Positions 14,674-24,510 of a stretch of DNA of 64,000 nt are shown here, in pieces. A model generated the notes under the pieces. That model was not told where the DNA came from. It made no database searches and saw nothing but the letters and a program-made list of their open reading frames with translations. Numbering within the stretch: the stretch's first letter is position 1; each line of letters begins with the position of its first letter. Both the position numbers and the translations under genes were made by a program. Origin of the DNA: Carboxylicivirga caseinilyticus (GTDB lineage: Bacteria > Bacteroidota > Bacteroidia > Bacteroidales > Marinilabiliaceae); contig JAFMVE010000016.1 in assembly GCA_025499705.1 (NCBI GenBank), positions 41,011 through 105,010 on the forward strand. The letters run 5' to 3'.

Positions 14674-16200
14674 ATGGAAAAAATTGACAATATAGAACTT
14701 GTTTATTTAAAACCAAGTGATTATGATGAATTAAAAAATGCAATGTTGGAGGCATATGCTAATTTACAAAATGCATACTGGAAGCCCAACCATATTGACA
14801 CATTAGTTGCTAAATTTCCTGAAGGGCAGGTAGTAATAAAAATAAATGATGAATTTGCTGGATGTGCGTTGTCAATAATTGTTGATTATGATAAGTTTGA
14901 TAATAAGCATACTTATAAAGAAATTACAGGCAATTACTCATTTGATACCCATACTAATGATGGAGATATATTATATGGCATAGATGTTTTTGTTCGCCCC
15001 AAGTTTCGAGGATTGAGACTTGGAAGAAGACTATATGATTATAGAAAGGAACTCTGTGAGAGATTAAATCTGAAAGGAATTGTTTTTGGAGGGCGAATCC
15101 CGAATTACTACAAATACATTTCAGACTTAACACCTAAAGAGTATATTGATAAAGTTAGAAGAAAAGAAATTCATGATCCAGTTCTTGACTTTCAGATGTC
15201 TAATGATTTTCATCCGGCTAAAGTATTAAAAGGATATTTAGAAGGCGATCACGAATCAAATGAGTACGCTGTATTATTAGAATGGGATAATGTTTATTAT
15301 GAAAAACCAACTAAGAAGGCGGCTATAAAAAAGAGTATTGTTCGATTAGGATTGGTCCAATGGCAAATGAGATTATATAAAGATTTACATGAAGTTATGC
15401 AGCAAGCTGAATACTTTGTAGATGCAGTTTCTGGTTATAGAGCTGATTTTGCATTGTTTCCAGAATTTTTTAATGCTCCATTGATGGCAAAGGCAAATCA
15501 TTTATCAGAACCTGATGCAATAAGATATTTAGCTCAATTTACATCTGAAATTGTTAATAAATTCTCGAAATTATCCATATCATATAATATTAATATAATT
15601 ACTGGCAGTATGCCAGAATTAATTGATAATGAGTTGTATAATGTTGGATATTTATGCAAGAGGGATGGAGGAGTTGAAAGATTTGAGAAAATACATGTTA
15701 CACCTGATGAAGCAAAGGTTTGGGGGTTACAAGGAGGAAATACATTAAAAACTTTTGATACAGATTGTGGTAAAATTGGAATCTTGATTTGTTATGATGT
15801 TGAGTTTCCTGAATTGAGTCGATTATTAGCTGATGATGGTATGGATATTCTTTTTGTACCATTTTTAACTGATACACAAAATGGTTATTCAAGAGTACGA
15901 AATTGTGCACAGGCAAGAGCAATTGAAAATGAATGTTTTGTTGCCATTGCTGGAAGTGTAGGGAATCTTCCAAAAGTTCATAATATGGATATTCAATATG
16001 CACAATCAATGGTATTTACACCATGTGATTTTTCATTTCCAACAAATGGTATAAAGGCAGAAGCAACGCCAAATACCGAAATGATATTGCTTGCTGATGT
16101 TGATATTAATTCTTTAAGAGAATTAAACCAGTTTGGAAGTGTAAGAAATTTAAAGGATAGAAGAACAGATATATTCAAATTAGAAAGAAATAGTAAGTAA
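14674..16200 (+). CDS. GNAT acetyltransferase/carbon-nitrogen hydrolase fusion
   Basis: A 508-residue two-domain cytoplasmic enzyme. Residues 1 to about 205 are a GNAT domain with the acetyl-CoA loop RPKFRGLRLGRRL near 108-120. Residues about 222-500 are a nitrilase-superfamily amidase with the complete triad Glu264 (LFPEFFNAP), Lys339 (FEKIHVTP) and Cys373 (ILICYDVEFPE). The fusion is known from many bacteria, but the substrate is unsettled; it may acylate one amine and hydrolyse an amide. It starts an AT-rich run and is followed after 20 bases by the giant transporter gene. Confidence 0.92.
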   Translation: MEKIDNIELVYLKPSDYDELKNAMLEAYANLQNAYWKPNHIDTLVAKFPEGQVVIKINDEFAGCALSIIVDYDKFDNKHTYKEITGNYSFDTHTNDGDILYGIDVFVRPKFRGLRLGRRLYDYRKELCERLNLKGIVFGGRIPNYYKYISDLTPKEYIDKVRRKEIHDPVLDFQMSNDFHPAKVLKGYLEGDHESNEYAVLLEWDNVYYEKPTKKAAIKKSIVRLGLVQWQMRLYKDLHEVMQQAEYFVDAVSGYRADFALFPEFFNAPLMAKANHLSEPDAIRYLAQFTSEIVNKFSKLSISYNINIITGSMPELIDNELYNVGYLCKRDGGVERFEKIHVTPDEAKVWGLQGGNTLKTFDTDCGKIGILICYDVEFPELSRLLADDGMDILFVPFLTDTQNGYSRVRNCAQARAIENECFVAIAGSVGNLPKVHNMDIQYAQSMVFTPCDFSFPTNGIKAEATPNTEMILLADVDINSLRELNQFGSVRNLKDRRTDIFKLERNSK

Positions 16201-16220
16201 GTTTTTAAGTTCTTAAGATT

Positions 16221-19200
16221 ATGGCTAAAGCTAAAAAATTTGGGACATTTAGTGGTGTTTTTACACCATCAATTTTGACCATTTTAGGTGTAATAATGTA
16301 CCTAAGGTTTCCTGCCATAATCGGGCAGGCAGGTTTAATAAATACTATTGGAATAATAGTTATTGCACATATCATATCAATAACTACAAGTTTAAGTGTA
16401 GCCTCCCTTTCAACAGACAAACCTGTTCAAACAGGTGGAACATACTTTATGATTTCACGAAGTCTTGGGTTACCCATTGGAGGAACACTTGGATTAGCCT
16501 TGTTTGTAGGTCTATCATTTAGTGTGAGTCTTTATTTAATAGGTTTTGCAGAAAGTTTTCTTCAATATTGGGGTATGGATGTCAATATTAATACCATTAG
16601 AATTACAGGTTCAATTGTATTATTTATTGTTACAACCATTACATTTATTAGTACTTCATTAGCAATTAAATCCCAATATTTTATTATGGCAGCAATTGGT
16701 CTGTCATTATTGTCTATTTTTTTAGGGAAACATGAGTTCGTTCCTGAAGCAGTACACTTGACTCCATTGGATAGCGCTGCTCCTTTTATGGTCTTATTCG
16801 GTATATTCTTCCCTGCTGTTACAGGCTTTGAAGCAGGGGTTTCTATGTCAGGTGATTTAAAAGATCCGAAAAAATCATTGCCCGTGGGTGCAATGTTGGC
16901 AGTAGGAATTGGGTTTGTTGTATATCTTGGTTTGGCATTATTTTATTCATTTACAGTAGATGCTAATGCTCTCGTAAACGATCCTCAAATCCTATTTAAG
17001 ATTTCATTGGTTCCTTCATTAGTAATTGCAGGAATATGGGGAGCAACTTTATCATCAGCGTTAGGAAGTATATTGGGGGCTCCAAGAATACTTCAAGCTA
17101 TTGCAATGGATAAAATTGCACCTCGTTTTTTATCAAAAGGAACAGGTAAAACGAATGAACCTAGAAATGCTCTACTACTTGCTTTTGTAATAGCAGAAGC
17201 AGGTATTTTAATTGGAGAACTTGATCTTATAGCGCGTATTGTATCAATGTTTTTTATTACTACATACGGCTTCCTAAATTTGGCTTCTGCAATCGAAAGT
17301 TGGTCTAGTTCTGACTTTCGTCCTGCATTTAAAATCCCCCGATTTATTAGCTTAATTGGAGCTTTATCAGCCTTTATCGTTATGATCCTATTGGATTTTC
17401 TGGCTCTGGCTGGGGCAACCATTGTATTAGGCTTGTTGTATTTTTATCTTCAGCGAAAAGAATTAATTCTTGAAAGTGGTGATGCGTGGAGCAGTTTTTG
17501 GACTAATATGGCAAAAAGGTCTTTACTTAAACTTAGTTATAGAAAGGATAATAAGAGAAATTGGAGGCCAAACATTATTCTATTTAGTGGTGGAGAGAAG
17601 GCTAGACCTCACTTAGTTGAATTAGGTATGGCATTAACCGGTAAATTAGGAGCATTAACTGACTTTAATTTATCAACCGGTAAAAGAGTTAACGTTACAG
17701 ATATTAAAAAAGACTCTCAAAAAAAGAATAAAAGCAAAGGATATTTTGAACGAGAATTAAAATGCACAGATTTACCAGATGGAATAAAAACTGTAACCAG
17801 TATTTATGGTTTTAGTGGATTTGAACCTAATACCGTTTTACTGGGTTGGACTAAGAACCTCGATAATACAGTTTTTCTAACTGAGATACTAAAAGATCTA
17901 AGGAAGAAAATGTTGAATGGCTTATTTCTTGATTATGATATAAATAAAGGGTTTGGCAATAAAGAAACAATTGATATTTGGTGGAACGGTAAAGGTTCTC
18001 ACCTGTCATTATCTCTTAATATTCTACGATTTTTGTTGTCAGATTATCAATGGAGAGACGCATTTGTTCGAATAATTATCATAAATAATGACACTGCTCT
18101 TGAAGATTCTATTTATCGAAACACTTATGCCTTACTTCAAGATAAACGTATGCAAGCGGAAGTAAAGGTTTTAAGTAACGATTTTGGAACTAGAAAGCTT
18201 GAAGAAATAATACAAACTGAGTCGGCTAATACTGATTTATTATTTTTAGGTTTATCTCCTAAAGAAAAATCATACAAACCAGAGTATATTGAAAAAATTA
18301 ATTCAATATGTCAGTTACCCTGCAGTGTATTAATTCTAAGTCCATCTCCAGAGTTTGAGGAAACAAATATTGTTGACAAATCTAAAAATAGTCCTTCATT
18401 AATTTCTTATGAAAATTTGGAATTGAGAGAACTTCCCTCAATTGATGTTAGTCTTTTAAAAAATAAGATTGAGAATCTTGATATTGAGTTGATGTCTATT
18501 GGTCAGGATTTTTATAGCAAAACATTCGTTGGATCTTTGCAGCAATTTAATACTTATTTAACAACATTAAAGGATTTAGTAACTCAGGTTCTTAAATCAT
18601 ATCGCAAAGATTTGAGTATTGCAAAAAGCTATGAGTATGAAAAAGTTGTGAGTAGATTTCAAACTGCCTTCTTAAAAAACACTTTAGATGTATTGAGGAA
18701 TGAAAGTCTTCAGTATATGAAAGAAACTGAAAGTATTTTACAAAGAGGATTAAGTGATTTATTGACTAAACTTGGAAATTTTGTTTATGAATCACCTGAG
18801 AATATCTCAATACCTTTTTCTTCATCAATAAATAAAAAACAAAAGCTTGTAAATTTCCCGTTAAGAAAAGCAATATCATTTTATTTCGAGTACGATTTAA
18901 AATCTAAAATTAATGACATATTATTTTCATTTGAGGAACAATCAAAAGACATTCATGAAGAATTGCGTAAGTTGATTTTTGCAACGAACGATATTTTTGA
19001 AAAGGTTGATTTAGATCAAATAGTCGGAAATAATGAGCAAGTTTCTGAAATTGCTCAATTGCTCGAAGGATTCAATTCAGTTAAATCAAAAATAGAATTT
19101 AATGAAATCAGTTTGTTAAAGGAACTTCAAAATGAAATTCGTGAGATAGTTATAAGTTTAGCAAATGACCTCCAATCGCAAGAAAATATTAAACATGCTA

Positions 19201-21224
19201 AAAAGAAATACAAGCAAAGACCAATTTTAGCTGACGAAAATATAGACAGTTTTACTGAAAATTGGAGCCTTGGAATTCACCTTTTAAACAATTCATTCTA
19301 TTTCGATATTTTAGTTCTTTCAAAAAAAATTGTTTTTAGTAATATTATTAGTAAAGGAAGTATTAAGCTTTCTAAAATTGTAAATGAGCAATTCTTTAAT
19401 AAGCAAAGAATACTTATCGAAAATATTAGAAAAATAATAAATGACCCTAAAAGTGTAACAGAACCTGTACTTTTTGAAGAGAATTCAAACCTTAAATCTC
19501 TCTTAAATGAATCTTACGAAAAGGCGGTATCTGTTTTTGATGATTTACCAGAGGAATACTTTTTGCCAGAAAAGGTTTATAAGGATGGTAAATTTATTCC
19601 TTTTAATGATTTTTCACAGGTTAATGTAGACTTGTATAAATCATCTAGGTATAACATAGATGTTTATTTTCATGAATCTCTTTATCGAGAAATTGAAGAG
19701 TTGGAATTTGCTATTCGAAATGCGATTATTGAATCAAAAGAAGCTAATAGTATGCAATTGTTTCATAGTAATAATACTCAGGAAGATTCAATTGATTATG
19801 ACAGAGAGATAGACAAAAAAATATTTCAAAAATTTTTAAAACAACTAGAACAAGATAATACAAAAATAGAAAAATTAATAGAGCGAATTAATCGTTCAAC
19901 AGACAACTATTTGAGCGATGCTTTTTCTAAGATATTTTCACATTCTATTGTTGACCTAGATAAGGATGGGCACTCTGATTATATGAGAAGCCAAAGTGGT
20001 GTAAGGTTATATAGAAATAAGATTAAAGAATTCATTAACAGGCATGTGAAAAGTGTTTTAGTCTTTATTTTAAACAGAAGTAGCAGAGGAATTATTTTGT
20101 CAAAGAAATATCTGGAGGAAAAAACAAGTTCTGGAATTCAAACTAAGGAAATACTTGATTTGATAGACCAATTAGTCCCTGATCGTAAATATTATAATTC
20201 TATTCCTGTATTTTATAGAAACCTAATGAGTAGCAGTGCAAAAATTAGCGATGAATTTTGGATTACCAGAGAAGAAGAAATGAAAATTATTAAGGACTCA
20301 TTAAATAGACATAGAAAGGGATATGGTGGAGCTGTGTTTATTACAGGTGTTCATGGAGCTGGCAAATCTACAATCTCACGTTACGCTGTTAACCGATTGT
20401 TTAAGTCGCATAATGTAATCTGGATTAATGCACCGATTGAAGGTTCAAGTAACTCTGAAGTTTTATTGAATGAGATTAAAAAGCATACAGGTGAATTAGA
20501 AGATTTTTCCGGCATATTCAATAATCTTCCTTATGAGACAGTAATTGTATTTAATGATCTTGAACTATGGTGGGAACGAAGAAACGGAGGAGGAGAAGTC
20601 ATTGATCAGATAATTGAATTAATAAAACTTTATAGTCAAAAAATATTTTTCATACTTAATATTAATACTTATGCGTATGATATTCTGAAGCAAATTTACC
20701 CTATTGAAGAATATAGTTTGGCAAACGTTAAGTGTGTTCCATTTAACTCTGCTGAGATACAACAAATGATCTTACAGAGACATAAATCAAGCGGCATAAA
20801 TTTAACTTATATGGGAAAGCAAGAGCAATCTATTTCTCAATTAACATACTCGCTTTTATACAATCGTTATTTTACAATGAGTGATGGTATTCCTGGAGTT
20901 GCAATTAATATTTGGAAAGCTAACATTAGAAGTCTTAACAATGATAATATTGAAATAAGAAAACCGCAGAAGATCAACTATGATGTGTTGTTTGATATGC
21001 CAAAAGAGTGGATGATTGTTTTGGCAATAATGATACATCACAAAAACATTGGAATTGAGAAGTTAGCTAGAATTACTAATTATACTTCTGATAAAGCAAA
21101 ACATATAATTTTCGCCTTGGAGAATTCGGGTTTAATTGTTAAAAAGTCAGAGGTGGTTTATACAATAGGTCGAAATATCGAACCGTTTGTGGTGGAAGTT
21201 TGTAAAACGAAAGGTTTAATTTAA
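16221..21224 (+). CDS. cation-chloride cotransporter (SLC12-like) fused to a P-loop ATPase
   Basis: A 1667-residue membrane protein. Residues 1 to about 430 are an APC-fold permease of SLC12/CCC type (GTFSGVFTPSILTILGVIMY, TGGTYFMISRSLG, FPAVTGFEAGVSMSGDLKDP). Residues about 450-700 resemble the CCC cytosolic domain (RPNIILFSGGEKARPHLVEL, ETIDIWWNGKGSHLSLSL). About 600 charged, mostly helical residues follow. A STAND/AAA-like domain has Walker A GVHGAGKST at 1376-1384 and Walker B VIVFNDLE around Asp1446. The C-terminus looks like a winged helix (IGIEKLARITNYTSDKAKHI). Typical bacterial permeases end near 450 residues. An MscS-like gene follows, suggesting osmotic or ion-homeostasis control. 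Confidence 0.85.
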   Translation: MAKAKKFGTFSGVFTPSILTILGVIMYLRFPAIIGQAGLINTIGIIVIAHIISITTSLSVASLSTDKPVQTGGTYFMISRSLGLPIGGTLGLALFVGLSFSVSLYLIGFAESFLQYWGMDVNINTIRITGSIVLFIVTTITFISTSLAIKSQYFIMAAIGLSLLSIFLGKHEFVPEAVHLTPLDSAAPFMVLFGIFFPAVTGFEAGVSMSGDLKDPKKSLPVGAMLAVGIGFVVYLGLALFYSFTVDANALVNDPQILFKISLVPSLVIAGIWGATLSSALGSILGAPRILQAIAMDKIAPRFLSKGTGKTNEPRNALLLAFVIAEAGILIGELDLIARIVSMFFITTYGFLNLASAIESWSSSDFRPAFKIPRFISLIGALSAFIVMILLDFLALAGATIVLGLLYFYLQRKELILESGDAWSSFWTNMAKRSLLKLSYRKDNKRNWRPNIILFSGGEKARPHLVELGMALTGKLGALTDFNLSTGKRVNVTDIKKDSQKKNKSKGYFERELKCTDLPDGIKTVTSIYGFSGFEPNTVLLGWTKNLDNTVFLTEILKDLRKKMLNGLFLDYDINKGFGNKETIDIWWNGKGSHLSLSLNILRFLLSDYQWRDAFVRIIIINNDTALEDSIYRNTYALLQDKRMQAEVKVLSNDFGTRKLEEIIQTESANTDLLFLGLSPKEKSYKPEYIEKINSICQLPCSVLILSPSPEFEETNIVDKSKNSPSLISYENLELRELPSIDVSLLKNKIENLDIELMSIGQDFYSKTFVGSLQQFNTYLTTLKDLVTQVLKSYRKDLSIAKSYEYEKVVSRFQTAFLKNTLDVLRNESLQYMKETESILQRGLSDLLTKLGNFVYESPENISIPFSSSINKKQKLVNFPLRKAISFYFEYDLKSKINDILFSFEEQSKDIHEELRKLIFATNDIFEKVDLDQIVGNNEQVSEIAQLLEGFNSVKSKIEFNEISLLKELQNEIREIVISLANDLQSQENIKHAKKKYKQRPILADENIDSFTENWSLGIHLLNNSFYFDILVLSKKIVFSNIISKGSIKLSKIVNEQFFNKQRILIENIRKIINDPKSVTEPVLFEENSNLKSLLNESYEKAVSVFDDLPEEYFLPEKVYKDGKFIPFNDFSQVNVDLYKSSRYNIDVYFHESLYREIEELEFAIRNAIIESKEANSMQLFHSNNTQEDSIDYDREIDKKIFQKFLKQLEQDNTKIEKLIERINRSTDNYLSDAFSKIFSHSIVDLDKDGHSDYMRSQSGVRLYRNKIKEFINRHVKSVLVFILNRSSRGIILSKKYLEEKTSSGIQTKEILDLIDQLVPDRKYYNSIPVFYRNLMSSSAKISDEFWITREEEMKIIKDSLNRHRKGYGGAVFITGVHGAGKSTISRYAVNRLFKSHNVIWINAPIEGSSNSEVLLNEIKKHTGELEDFSGIFNNLPYETVIVFNDLELWWERRNGGGEVIDQIIELIKLYSQKIFFILNINTYAYDILKQIYPIEEYSLANVKCVPFNSAEIQQMILQRHKSSGINLTYMGKQEQSISQLTYSLLYNRYFTMSDGIPGVAINIWKANIRSLNNDNIEIRKPQKINYDVLFDMPKEWMIVLAIMIHHKNIGIEKLARITNYTSDKAKHIIFALENSGLIVKKSEVVYTIGRNIEPFVVEVCKTKGLI

Positions 21225-21236
21225 TTCTTTGTGAAA

Positions 21237-21947
21237 ATGATAGTCAGTTTTGTAATAGTATCAGCGGTTATTTTTGGCTTTTATAGGTTACTAAATTTAG
21301 TTTTAAGCAAATCATCCCGTAAGCTTAAAATAAAATATCATTTAAAAGAAATTTTAATGATCTCTGAGTTAATGATATGGTTCTCACTGTTGGTTTGGAT
21401 TGCCAAGGATTATTATGAAGTGCAAAATTATTTTGCACTAGCATCTATTCTGAGTGTTTTTCTTTTATTAATAATTCTACTATTTCCATTATTGAAAAAT
21501 TTAATTTCCGGAATTATTTTTAAATGGCAGAATAAAATAACGGAGGGTGTATTTATTGAAGCTGATGAGATAGTAGGTTTTGTAAAAAAGGCCGGGCATT
21601 TAAATATGGAAATTGAAGATAATCATGGAGATATTTATAATGTGTTGTACACAAAAATCAATCAAAAAACTATTTCTAAACCTAGTAATAATCATAATCT
21701 TATTAAAACAACATTAACTTTTTCTTTTTCTACTTTTGTAAGTAAAAATGAAGTGCTTTCAAAGTTGAAACGTGAATTAATGAATACACCTTGGACAGCA
21801 GTATCACAACCTCCGATAATTGAAAGCTCCCAAATAACAGAAGGAACATTAACTATAGAGGTGGCTGTTTTTTTAATTGATCTGGTTTATGTCGAAGATG
21901 TAAAATCTGCGGTTGATAATTATTTCAAGATGAATTCTGGTTTGTAA
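21237..21947 (+). CDS. MscS-like mechanosensitive channel protein
   Basis: About 236 residues; the ATG at 21237 is preferred over an in-frame GTG six bases earlier. Three hydrophobic segments (about residues 1-20, 42-60 and 68-90) are followed by an MscS pore/beta-domain pattern: LLKNLISGIIFKWQNKITEG, then EADEIVGFVKKAGHLNMEIE and DNHGDIYNVLYTKI. The C-terminal alpha/beta part is the MscS vestibule type. The usual Gly/Ala-rich pore helix is weakly conserved, so it is a divergent member. It starts 12 bases after the transporter-ATPase and probably shares its transcript, which supports a volume or turgor role. Confidence 0.7.
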   Translation: MIVSFVIVSAVIFGFYRLLNLVLSKSSRKLKIKYHLKEILMISELMIWFSLLVWIAKDYYEVQNYFALASILSVFLLLIILLFPLLKNLISGIIFKWQNKITEGVFIEADEIVGFVKKAGHLNMEIEDNHGDIYNVLYTKINQKTISKPSNNHNLIKTTLTFSFSTFVSKNEVLSKLKRELMNTPWTAVSQPPIIESSQITEGTLTIEVAVFLIDLVYVEDVKSAVDNYFKMNSGL

Positions 21948-21958
21948 TTAGTTGTATA

Positions 21959-23515
21959 TTAACAAATATAATTGGATGAAACTTCTTTGAGATTTTCAAG
22001 TTGTTGATTCATCCAATTATCATCTTTATGTAATTCAAGAGCAATAATCCGAGTAACTTTTTCTGCCATTTCAAGACTTGCTTTTGAGTCTAAAAACAAC
22101 ATTCTGGTTCTTCGTGCCAAAAAGTCTTCAGTTGTTCTGGCCATTTCATATCGAACTGCCCAAAGAACTTCTGCTTCTGTTATTGAGTAATCATTGTGAA
22201 GTAAATTTTTTAGACTGTCGTTTTCGTTAAAAAGTTGTTGTATTTCGGGTGCATCACTTCCATATTGAGATAGATTACCAAATACCTCGGAGTTAGAATG
22301 ATAACCGTGAATTTGTAGATTTTCTGTAACACACGGTTTGTAGTCTAAGTCAGCAAGTGCAATTGCTTGCTCTATTACATCTTCTGCCATTTTTCTGTAT
22401 GTTGTCCATTTTCCTCCGGCAATAGTAACAAGCCCACTATTTGAAATATTAATAGTATGTTCTCTTGATATTGCTGATGTGTTGGATTTTTCATTATCAT
22501 TTACAAGTGGTCTTAACCCTGTAAATACACTCATTATATCTTCTTGTTTTGGATCTTTTACTAGATATCGACCAATATGTTGGAGTAAAAAATCAACTTC
22601 CTCTTTTTGAGCCCTGGGTTCAAGTTTAAACTCATCGACAGGAGTATCGGTTGTACCAACAATTATTTTATCATGCCAGGGAACAGCAAATAAAACTCTA
22701 CCATCATCAGTATGTGGAACCATGATTGCGCTTTCGCCAGGCAGGAATGATTTATCTAATACAATATGTACACCTTGGCTGCTTGTCATTATTTGATCAG
22801 CATTGATATTATCCATTTTGCGTATTGTATCAACAAATACTCCGGTAGCGTTAATCACTACTTTTGTATTTATTTTATATTTCTTTTCGTTTTCTAAATC
22901 CTCTAATTCAATGCCCTGAATAATGTCATTCTTTTTTATCAAAGAAATAGCTTTCATATAATTAATTACGGTTGCTCCTTGTTTATAAGCTGTCTGTGCC
23001 AGATTTATTAACATTCTTGCATCGTCAAACTGTCCATCGTGATAAATTACTCCTCCCTTTAATCCCTCTTGTTCGATTGTTGGTAATTTATCGATAGTCT
23101 CTTCTTTGGTAAGTAATTTAGAAGGGCCTAACCCAAGTTTCCCTGCCAACATATCGTACAGTTTAAGTCCTACTCCATAAAATGGACCTTCCCACCAATC
23201 GTAGACCGGAACAATAAATGATAAGTCATGTACAAGGTGAGGTGCATTCTTGTGCATAATGCCTCTCTCTTTTAATGCCTCAAGAACAAGTGAAATATTG
23301 CCTTGTTGTAAATATCTAACACCGCCGTGAACAAGTTTGGTGCTTCTACTCGAAGTTCCTTTTCCGAAATCAGATTGTTCAACTAACAATACCTTGTATC
23401 CTCTGGAAGAGGCATCAACAGCTATACCCATACCCGTAGCTCCACCACCTATAATGACGATGTCCCAAAGTGTTTGATTATTAATCAGGTCAGAAATCAT
23501 TTTTTCCCTATTCAT
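21959..23515 (-). CDS. glpD: FAD-dependent glycerol-3-phosphate dehydrogenase (GlpD)
   Basis: A 518-residue membrane-associated flavoenzyme oxidising sn-glycerol-3-phosphate to dihydroxyacetone phosphate and passing electrons to quinone. FAD-binding motif IIGGGATGMGIAVDASSRG sits near residues 21-39, then SSRSTKLVHGGVRYLQQGN and a later FTGLRPLV and TIAGGKWTTYRKMAED, all hallmarks of GlpD/GlpA. The C-terminal domain carries the typical AVRYEMARTTEDFLARR. Its ATG overlaps the stop of the upstream hydrolase gene by four bases. It is the last gene of a three-gene operon that plausibly recovers glycerol phosphate from phospholipid head groups. Confidence 0.97.
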   Translation of the reverse strand: MNREKMISDLINNQTLWDIVIIGGGATGMGIAVDASSRGYKVLLVEQSDFGKGTSSRSTKLVHGGVRYLQQGNISLVLEALKERGIMHKNAPHLVHDLSFIVPVYDWWEGPFYGVGLKLYDMLAGKLGLGPSKLLTKEETIDKLPTIEQEGLKGGVIYHDGQFDDARMLINLAQTAYKQGATVINYMKAISLIKKNDIIQGIELEDLENEKKYKINTKVVINATGVFVDTIRKMDNINADQIMTSSQGVHIVLDKSFLPGESAIMVPHTDDGRVLFAVPWHDKIIVGTTDTPVDEFKLEPRAQKEEVDFLLQHIGRYLVKDPKQEDIMSVFTGLRPLVNDNEKSNTSAISREHTINISNSGLVTIAGGKWTTYRKMAEDVIEQAIALADLDYKPCVTENLQIHGYHSNSEVFGNLSQYGSDAPEIQQLFNENDSLKNLLHNDYSITEAEVLWAVRYEMARTTEDFLARRTRMLFLDSKASLEMAEKVTRIIALELHKDDNWMNQQLENLKEVSSNYIC

Positions 23516-24510
23516 ACCAATTTAATATTAGAGTTGGATTTATCTGCTTTAAATTTTATTTGGTTATCTGTTCCAATTATTTGATTCTTCAATTCATTAG
23601 AATTATCACTAATGAAATTTCTTAAAACAGATGAAAACTCAGGAGTTCTAAGATAACCGAATGATTTATGGGGATTTAATTGTCCGTTTACCTGATAATC
23701 ATTAGAAACTAAGATGTCAATAGGTTTTATTCCACTTTTATTAGGTTCGTATATTTCAGATAAATTGTGGTTTATTGCAACTTTGTCCAATAAGTCAGCT
23801 TGATTATACCATTTGTTTTGAATACAATCAGGTGATTTAATCAAGTTTGACTCAAGGTTTATACGTTCTTTTTCTTTTGCAATTTCGCTAATTACAATAG
23901 GAAAACCCAAAGGAGAACCTATTGTTATAAATGTGTTAATTGTTATAGGATGTATCTTACTTAAAACATCAAAGGCTATTATAGATCCCATTGAATGAGC
24001 AACCAACATTATATCATAGCCTTTATATTTATGTAAGATAGAATACAGCCTCTTTTGTATTAATCTTTTTGCCTTGAAATTAAAATCAGAACCTTCATTG
24101 TTTTTTTCAGAATAATAAACTTCAAGTTCAAAGAAGTATTTCTGAATGATAAAATCAGAAATAAATCGATGCTTTTGTGTTTTATCTTTTTTTAAAAAAA
24201 CTGAATTAAAGAATTCCAAAATTCTTGCGTTCAAATTTTTCCTATGCAATGTATCTTTAAAATGTTTATTACCAGATGATTTAATATATGGTTCGTCAAG
24301 GTAATACGAACTACTAATATCTTTCATCCAATAATCTAAAGGCATTTCGTATAAAATATCTGCCCAGTAAACAAGTTCAAAAGTTGGGATTTGTGATTTA
24401 TATTCAGAATTGATTAAACCTTCTTCCATTGCTTCAAGCCACCATTTTTCAAGTAAATATTTTGGTGGTTTGTTTCCTAAACCGTGGATGCCGATTATTA
24501 TTTTTTTCAT
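23512..24510 (-). CDS. alpha/beta hydrolase (lipase/acyl-hydrolase type)
   Basis: A 332-residue serine hydrolase without a signal peptide. The oxyanion strand IIIGIHGLGNKPP opens the protein and the nucleophile elbow is AHSMGS with Ser173. A likely catalytic His and acid lie in the C-terminal part (PHKSFGYL region). Substrate unknown. It overlaps both neighbours by four bases, between GDPD and GlpD, so a role in deacylating phospholipids or lysolipids before head-group hydrolysis is a reasonable inference. No lid or membrane anchor is visible. Confidence 0.8.
   Translation of the reverse strand: MKKIIIGIHGLGNKPPKYLLEKWWLEAMEEGLINSEYKSQIPTFELVYWADILYEMPLDYWMKDISSSYYLDEPYIKSSGNKHFKDTLHRKNLNARILEFFNSVFLKKDKTQKHRFISDFIIQKYFFELEVYYSEKNNEGSDFNFKAKRLIQKRLYSILHKYKGYDIMLVAHSMGSIIAFDVLSKIHPITINTFITIGSPLGFPIVISEIAKEKERINLESNLIKSPDCIQNKWYNQADLLDKVAINHNLSEIYEPNKSGIKPIDILVSNDYQVNGQLNPHKSFGYLRTPEFSSVLRNFISDNSNELKNQIIGTDNQIKFKADKSNSNIKLV

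Noticed and set aside
16221..21224. Treating the 5-kb gene as two genes
   Set aside because: A single uninterrupted frame joins permease and ATPase, with no second start signal or spacer.
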